The translations under genes were made by a program, and so were the position numbers. Under the pieces are notes generated by a model. It saw only the letters and a list, made by a program, of their open reading frames with translations, searched no databases and was not told where the DNA came from. A stretch of 64,000 nucleotides of DNA, taken from the NCBI RefSeq assembly GCF_024752305.1, contig NZ_JANTHX010000004.1, positions 62,001 through 126,000 on the forward strand. The letters run 5' to 3'. Each line of letters opens with the position of its first letter. Position 1 is the stretch's first letter. Positions 59,979 to 64,000 of the stretch are shown here, one piece after another. This DNA comes from Protaetiibacter mangrovi (lineage in GTDB: Bacteria > Actinomycetota > Actinomycetes > Actinomycetales > Microbacteriaceae).

Positions 59979-61502
59979 TCAGTGCCCGGCGCCGAGCTCG
60001 CCCGAGAGTCGCCCGTGGAAGGCGACCGTGGCGTCGTTCATGCCCTCGAAGACCACGCGCGATCCGTGGTGCTCGTACTTGGTCACGATCGCGTCGAGCG
60101 CGGCGACGGTCGAGGCGTCCCACACGTGCGAGCGCGACATGTCGATGATCACCCGCTCGGGGTCGTCGGCGTAGGCGAACTGGGTGGTGAGGTCGTTGCT
60201 CGAGGCGAAGAACAGCTCGCCGTCGACCTCGTAGCGCGCCGTCGGCACCTGCTCGTCGGCGGCGACGGTGCGCGTGACGGTGACGAAGTGCGCCACCCGG
60301 CGCGCGAAGAGCACCATCGCCACGAGCACCCCCGCGACGACCCCGATCGCGAGGTTGTGGGTGAGCACGACGATGACGACGGTGGCGACCATCACGAGCG
60401 TCTCGCTCTTCGGCATCCGCCGCAGGGTCGAGAGGCGGATGCTGTGCCAGTCGAACGTCGCGACCGACACCATGATCATCACGGCGACCAGCGCCGCCAT
60501 CGGGATCACGGCCACCAGATCGCCGAGCAGGAGCACGAGCACGAGCAGGAACGCGCCGGCGAGGAAGGTGGAGATGCGGGTGCGGGCGCCCGACGCCTTC
60601 ACGTTGATCATCGTCTGGCCGATCATCGCGCATCCGCCCATGCCGCCGAACAGCCCGGAGAGCACGTTCGAGACCCCCTGCGCCCAGGACTCGCGCGTCT
60701 TGCGGGAGTGGGTGTCGGTGATGTCGTCGACGAGCTTCGCGGTCATGAGCGACTCGAGCAGGCCGACGAGCGCCATCGCGAGCGAGAAGGGGGCAATGAT
60801 GGCGAAGGTCTCCCCGGTGAGCGGCACGTCGGGGATGAACAGGCTCGGCAGGCTGCGCGGCAGCTCGCCCTGGTCGCCGACCGTCGGCACCTGGATCGCG
60901 AACACCAGCACGGCGGCGGTGACGAGCACGATCGACACGAGCGGGGCGGGGATCGCCCTCGTGATCCGGGGCATCACGATCATGATGACGAGACCGGCGG
61001 CGACCAGCGGATAGACGAGCCACGGCACGTCGATCAGCTGCGGCAGCTGCGCCGCGAAGATGAGGATCGCGAGCGCGTTCACGAACCCGACCATCACGCT
61101 GCGCGGGATGAAGCGCATGAGCTTCGCGACGCCGAGCGCCGCGAGCACCACCTGGAAGATCCCGGCCAGGATGACCGTCGCGATGAAGTAGTCCATGCCG
61201 TAGTCGCGGGCGACGGGAGCGATGACGAGCGCGACGGCACCGGTGGCGGCCGTGATCATGGCGGGGCGCCCGCCGAGGATCGCGATCGAGATCGCCATGA
61301 CGAACGACGAGAACAGCCCGACCCGCGGATCCACGCCGGCGATGATCGAGAACGAGATCGCCTCCGGGATGAGCGCGAGCGCCACGACCAGCCCCGCGAG
61401 CACCTCGCGCAGCAGCAGGCGGGGCGAGCGCAGCGCGTCGAGCACGGAGGGGCGGGCGCGGTAGCGCGCGCGGTCGTCGGCGGGCATGCGGACGCTGGTC
61501 AT
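59979..61502 (-). CDS. SulP-family anion transporter with STAS domain
   Basis: This 507-residue protein has about 12-14 spans. It opens LLREVLAGLVVALALIPEAISFSIIAGVDP, the SulP signature, and continues GLFSSFVMAISIAILGGRPAMITAATGA. NVLSGLFGGMGGCAMIGQTM lies in the middle. A STAS domain at about 415-507 has YEVDGELFFASSNDL and RVIIDMSRSHVWDASTVAAL. SulP proteins move sulfate, bicarbonate or other anions; the substrate cannot be fixed. The ATG at 61502 has GGGAG upstream; a longer frame would run into tRNA-Phe and is rejected. Confidence 0.93.
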   Translation of the reverse strand: MTSVRMPADDRARYRARPSVLDALRSPRLLLREVLAGLVVALALIPEAISFSIIAGVDPRVGLFSSFVMAISIAILGGRPAMITAATGAVALVIAPVARDYGMDYFIATVILAGIFQVVLAALGVAKLMRFIPRSVMVGFVNALAILIFAAQLPQLIDVPWLVYPLVAAGLVIMIVMPRITRAIPAPLVSIVLVTAAVLVFAIQVPTVGDQGELPRSLPSLFIPDVPLTGETFAIIAPFSLAMALVGLLESLMTAKLVDDITDTHSRKTRESWAQGVSNVLSGLFGGMGGCAMIGQTMINVKASGARTRISTFLAGAFLLVLVLLLGDLVAVIPMAALVAVMIMVSVATFDWHSIRLSTLRRMPKSETLVMVATVVIVVLTHNLAIGVVAGVLVAMVLFARRVAHFVTVTRTVAADEQVPTARYEVDGELFFASSNDLTTQFAYADDPERVIIDMSRSHVWDASTVAALDAIVTKYEHHGSRVVFEGMNDATVAFHGRLSGELGAGH

Positions 61503-61543
61503 CGAGACTCCCGTCGTCGGGTGGCGGCGAGCCGGGGTGAAAG

Positions 61544-61619
61544 TGGTGGCTCCGACGGGCGTCGATCCCGTGACCTCACGATTTTCAGTCGTGCGCTCTA
61601 CCAACTGAGCTACAGAGCC
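61544..61619 (-). tRNA. tRNA-Phe (GAA)
   Basis: On the minus strand it starts GGCTCTG and ends CGGAGCC-A-CCA with full acceptor pairing (one G-U). The T-loop region GGGATCGACGCCC and anticodon loop CTGAAAA (anticodon GAA) are normal. CCA is encoded. It is the last of the three tRNAs in transcription order. Confidence 0.97.
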
Positions 61620-61642
61620 TCAACGGCGAACCGCTGATTGTG

Positions 61643-61672
61643 CGAGAGCCTCCCCTTTCGGAAAGGCTCTCG
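61643..61672 (-). other. Hairpin between tRNA-Asp and tRNA-Phe
   Basis: CGAGAGCCT (61643-61651) pairs perfectly with AGGCTCTCG (61664-61672), and CCTTT-CGG-AAAGG adds an inner stem. No T-run follows on either strand. It may guide processing of the tRNA precursor or be a weak terminator. Confidence 0.6.
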
Positions 61673-61677
61673 ACCAG

Positions 61678-61751
61678 CGACCCTGACGGGACTTGAACCC
61701 GCGACCTCCGCCGTGACAGGGCGGCACGCTAACCAACTGCGCTACAGGGCC
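61678..61751 (-). tRNA. tRNA-Asp (GTC)
   Basis: Minus strand: GGCCCTG at the 5' end pairs with CAGGGTC at the 3' end (one G-U), with discriminator G as usual for tRNA-Asp. The anticodon loop is CTGTCAC (anticodon GTC), and the T arm includes GGGTTCAAGTCCC. CCA is not encoded, unlike its neighbours. Confidence 0.97.
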
Positions 61752-61786
61752 TTGCTTGTGAAGTTATGTGGTGCTGCTCGATCGGA

Positions 61787-61862
61787 TGGTGACCCCAACG
61801 GGATTCGAACCCGTGCTGCCGCCGTGAAAGGGCGGTGTCCTAGGCCACTAAACGATGGGGCC
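61787..61862 (-). tRNA. tRNA-Glu (TTC)
   Basis: Minus strand: GGCCCCA at the 5' end pairs with TGGGGTC at the 3' end, then A-CCA. The anticodon loop is CTTTCAC (anticodon TTC), and the T arm includes GGGTTCGAATCCC. It is first in the Glu-Asp-Phe cluster. Confidence 0.97.
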
Positions 61863-61948
61863 ATGTCGGCGAACCGCATAGCAACCGAGGGTCAAGCATA
61901 CGTGCCGTTCGGCGTTAACGCGAATCGGCCCCGACGCCCGCGCGACAC

Positions 61949-62015
61949 TCCGTGAGAGTACGCACTTCTGCGTGCTCTCGCGGCTGAAGGTACGCGGATG
62001 TGCGTACTTTCGCGG
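61949..62015. repeat. Intergenic repeat, word GAGAGTACGC (copy B)
   Basis: GAGAGTACGC, its inverse GCGTGCTCTC, then GTACGCGGATGTGCGTAC, itself a palindrome, align gap-free to 6853-6919. The copy lies upstream of the tRNA-Glu gene and of the peptidase gene, a divergent gap, not a gene end. The gap as a whole (61863-62171, 309 bp) holds this repeat and the leader below. Confidence 0.85.
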
Positions 62016-62069
62016 ACACGGGCGCGGCCTCCCGGCGAACTTCAACTGATGGTTGAGGCTTGACGCGCC

Positions 62070-62171
62070 GCGATGCGATCCTGGTCTGGAGTGCGTCGTG
62101 TTGTTAGTGTGATTGATGTTGTTCATGTGACATAAGACCATCCGAGGGGTCGTCACAGGGGACGGGGAGAG
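62070..62171 (+). promoter_or_regulatory. Low-GC promoter and leader of the M23 peptidase gene
   Basis: Around 62098-62137 the sequence GTTGTTAGTGTGATTGATG TT and onward through CATGTGACATAAGACC is under 40% G+C, very unlike its surroundings. Downstream, GTGAC..GACC and GGTCGTCAC (to about 62158) form a hairpin with a bulge, and GGGGACGGGGAGAG precedes the ATG at 62172. A specialised sigma factor or regulator is likely; I cannot assign one. Confidence 0.5.
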
Positions 62172-63401
62172 ATGCAGCACCGCCGGGGGACCACCGAACT
62201 GCGCGCCGGATCGAGCGTGACCGCGCTCGTCGCGGGAGCGGCATCCGTGCTGCTCGCGATCACGCTGGGCGTGCAGCCGGCCGTCGCGGCCGTCGCCACC
62301 GACTTCCCGAGCTGGGCCGATGTGCAGGCCGCCAAGCGAGACGAGGCATCCGCGAAGGCGCAGCTGAACGCGCTCAACGCGAGCATCCAGGCGGCGCAGG
62401 CCGAGGTGGACCGCACGCAGGCCGAGGCTCAGAAGCGCGGCACCGAGTACGCCGAGGCCGAGCAGGCCTACGACGAGCAGTCGATCGTCACCCAGAACGT
62501 GAAGGCGCAGGCGGACACCGCCCAGGCCGAAGCCGACAAGGCCCGCCTCGAGTCGACGCAGCTGATCGCGAACCTCGCCAAGCAGGGTGCCGGGCGCGAC
62601 GCGACCGTCGGACTGCTCGGCGACACGGGCGGAGCCGACGGCTACCTCTACCGCATCGGAGCCATGCAGAAGGTCTCCGAGCGCAGCGACGCCGTGTACG
62701 AGAAGGCCGTGCAGCTGCAGAAGACCGCGAAGTCGCTCGCCGACCAGGAGCAGATCGAGGAGCAGAAGCTCGCCGAGCTGAAGGCCGATGCGGAAGCCAA
62801 GTTCCAGATCGCCCAGGCGGCCGCGATCGACGCGCAGACCAAGTACGACGCCCTGCAGGAGGCGAAGGCGAAGGCCGAGGCGCTCGTCGCCTTCCTCACC
62901 CACCAGCGCGAGGTCACCGAGGCCGACTACCAGGAGGGCCTCAAGGCCAAGTGGGGTTCGGGCGCCGCGGGCGAGGTGAGCGCGAGCGGATGGGCGCGCC
63001 CCGCCGCCGGCTACATCTCCTCCAACTTCGGCATGCGCATCAACCCCGTCTCGGGCGTGCGCCAGCTGCACACCGGCGTCGACCTCGCCGGACCCGGATG
63101 CGGCATCCCGATCTACGCGGCCCACGCCGGCACCGTCGTCTACGCGGGCTGGTACGGCAGCTGGGGCAACTACATCCGCATCGCGAACGGCGACGGCACG
63201 AGCACGGCCTACGCGCACATCCAGCCCGGCGGCATCGGGGTGAGCATCGGGCAGGAGGTCGGCCCCGGCCAGATGATCGCGAAGGTCGGCACCACCGGCC
63301 AGTCCACCGGATGCCACCTGCACTTCATCGTGCGGGTCAACGGCGAGACCCTCGTCGACCCCGTGCCGTTCATGCGCAACCAGGGGATCACCCTTGGCTG
63401 A
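62172..63401 (+). CDS. Secreted M23 peptidase with coiled coil (peptidoglycan hydrolase)
   Basis: This 409-residue exported protein has a signal peptide to about residue 40 (VLLAITLGVQPAVA). A long coiled coil occupies about 45-255 (AAKRDEASAKAQLNALNASI onward). A M23/lysostaphin-type domain has GYISSNFGMRINPVSGV, HTGVD (zinc His300 and Asp304) and GCHLHF (His382, His384). It would cut cross-links in the wall during growth or division; the coiled coil is like that of NlpC/P60 and EnvC-type factors, which gate activity. No anchor. A second protein of the same plan follows and overlaps its stop. Confidence 0.93.
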   Translation: MQHRRGTTELRAGSSVTALVAGAASVLLAITLGVQPAVAAVATDFPSWADVQAAKRDEASAKAQLNALNASIQAAQAEVDRTQAEAQKRGTEYAEAEQAYDEQSIVTQNVKAQADTAQAEADKARLESTQLIANLAKQGAGRDATVGLLGDTGGADGYLYRIGAMQKVSERSDAVYEKAVQLQKTAKSLADQEQIEEQKLAELKADAEAKFQIAQAAAIDAQTKYDALQEAKAKAEALVAFLTHQREVTEADYQEGLKAKWGSGAAGEVSASGWARPAAGYISSNFGMRINPVSGVRQLHTGVDLAGPGCGIPIYAAHAGTVVYAGWYGSWGNYIRIANGDGTSTAYAHIQPGGIGVSIGQEVGPGQMIAKVGTTGQSTGCHLHFIVRVNGETLVDPVPFMRNQGITLG

Positions 63402-64000
63402 CCAGCCGGAGCGGTCGGGCGGATCCGCCTTCCGTCGGCCGGCCGGCCAGGCGGCGACCGCCGCGGTGTCGATCGCGGCCGCGTTCGCGCTGACCGCCAC
63501 CGGCGGCATCCCGGCCGCCGCGGCGCCGCGCGTGGACTACCCGAGCTGGGCCGAGGTTCAGGCGGCGAAGCAGAACGAGGCCGCGAAGAAGGCCGAGATC
63601 ACGAAGCTCCAGACGCTCGTCGCCGAGCTGCAGAAGCAGGCCGACGCGCTCGAGAAGGTCGCGATGCAGAAGGCCGAGGACGCGCTGCTCGCCCAGAACC
63701 AGCTGCAGGCGGCCGAGGCCACCACGACCCGCCTCTCCGACCAGCTCGCCGACGCGAAGAAGCGCGCCGACGCATCCGCGAAGCTCGCCGCGAGCCTCGT
63801 CGCGCGCCTCGCCCGCACCGGCAACGGCGACCCGACGAGCGCCCTCGCGTTCTCGTCGGCGGCGGATGCCGACAAGCTGCTCTCGCGCCTCGGCACCATG
63901 TCGAAGCTGAGCGAGTCGTCGGCAGCCCTCGTCGAGCAGGCCGTGTTCGACCAGAAGACGGTCGCCTCGCTGAGCGACCAGGCGCAGGTGGCCGAGACCG
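63394..64000 (+). CDS. Secreted coiled-coil peptidoglycan hydrolase, N-terminal part (3' end outside window)
   Basis: The open frame starts with TTG at 63394, overlapping the stop of the previous gene by 8 nt, with GGGGAT upstream. It gives ADQPERSGGSAFRRPAGQAA, then a signal peptide (ALTATGGIPAAA) and DYPSWAEVQAAKQNEAAKKA. This matches DFPSWADVQAAKRDEASAKA of the previous protein, so it is a tandem paralogue. A coiled coil follows to the window end. The catalytic domain (M23 or NlpC/P60) is not visible. A later GTG near 63463 would remove most of the signal peptide. Confidence 0.85.
   Translation, partial: MADQPERSGGSAFRRPAGQAATAAVSIAAAFALTATGGIPAAAAPRVDYPSWAEVQAAKQNEAAKKAEITKLQTLVAELQKQADALEKVAMQKAEDALLAQNQLQAAEATTTRLSDQLADAKKRADASAKLAASLVARLARTGNGDPTSALAFSSAADADKLLSRLGTMSKLSESSAALVEQAVFDQKTVASLSDQAQVAET

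Noticed and set aside
61503-61604. N-terminal extension of the SulP protein
   Set aside because: The extension would be read through tRNA-Phe; the ATG at 61502 has its own ribosome binding site.
6853-62015. Dispersed repeats as insertion-sequence remnants
   Set aside because: No transposase fragments, no target duplications, and the copies are internally palindromic rather than having only terminal inverted repeats.

Overview
The window is about 71% G+C by eye. It comes from a Gram-positive actinobacterium, most likely a member of Microbacteriaceae. Supporting signs are the actinobacterial DUF3073 protein, lipoproteins and an LPXTG protein instead of outer-membrane proteins, -10 boxes of TANNNT type often directly followed by a start codon, and codon use that is almost all G/C-ending except inside the hexamer GGATGC/GCATCC. 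The genus is not determined. The chromosome here looks like core genome: no transposase, integrase, phage gene or CRISPR array was seen.

Layout. 1-13 kb: end of an SDR oxidoreductase, purL, an MscS channel, a small hydrolase, a TetR/MFS efflux pair with a clear operator, purSQ, a P-loop kinase, an SGNH hydrolase, a ring-cleaving-dioxygenase-like protein, and purD-purC. 13-24 kb: small proteins, a membrane protein with two YcxB-like halves, purF, then a nucleoside-salvage block (nucleoside phosphorylase, adenosine deaminase, BMP-type lipoprotein, MFS transporter, GntR regulator), purM and another SDR. 24-34 kb: a surface protein with both lipobox and LPXTG signals, DUF3073, a flavoprotein, a KimA-like permease, a DUF4097-PadR operon, a TipA-like MerR regulator, and yczE with its divergent MocR-type regulator. 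34-51 kb: an RND-type exporter, a lipoprotein esterase, a DEAD-box helicase with a long disordered N-terminus, a giant extracellular nuclease/5'-nucleotidase, RecQ, an NfeD-flotillin pair and a zinc metallopeptidase. 51-64 kb: acyl-CoA oxidase, a LuxR-type ATPase regulator, three lipoproteins, two paralogous small proteins around a secreted intradiol-dioxygenase-like protein, a SulP transporter, a Glu-Asp-Phe tRNA cluster, and two tandem secreted coiled-coil peptidoglycan hydrolases, the second cut by the window end.

How the genes work together. Seven de novo purine genes (purF, D, S, Q, L, M, C) lie in five separate transcription units. Three of those units (purL, purSQ, purF) share a leader motif GGGGCGT(T/A)C just after the -10 box, which suggests common control. 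The extracellular nuclease/nucleotidase and the nucleoside phosphorylase-deaminase-binding protein block would together allow scavenging of nucleic acids as nucleosides, bases and phosphate.

The most unusual structure is non-coding. Many intergenic gaps hold compact elements in which one short word is repeated in direct and inverted orientation. The word differs from place to place while the architecture is kept. In two copies of one family (10.3 kb and 38.1 kb) the flanks and loop are conserved, but the 17-bp stem has been replaced by an unrelated and still perfectly paired stem.
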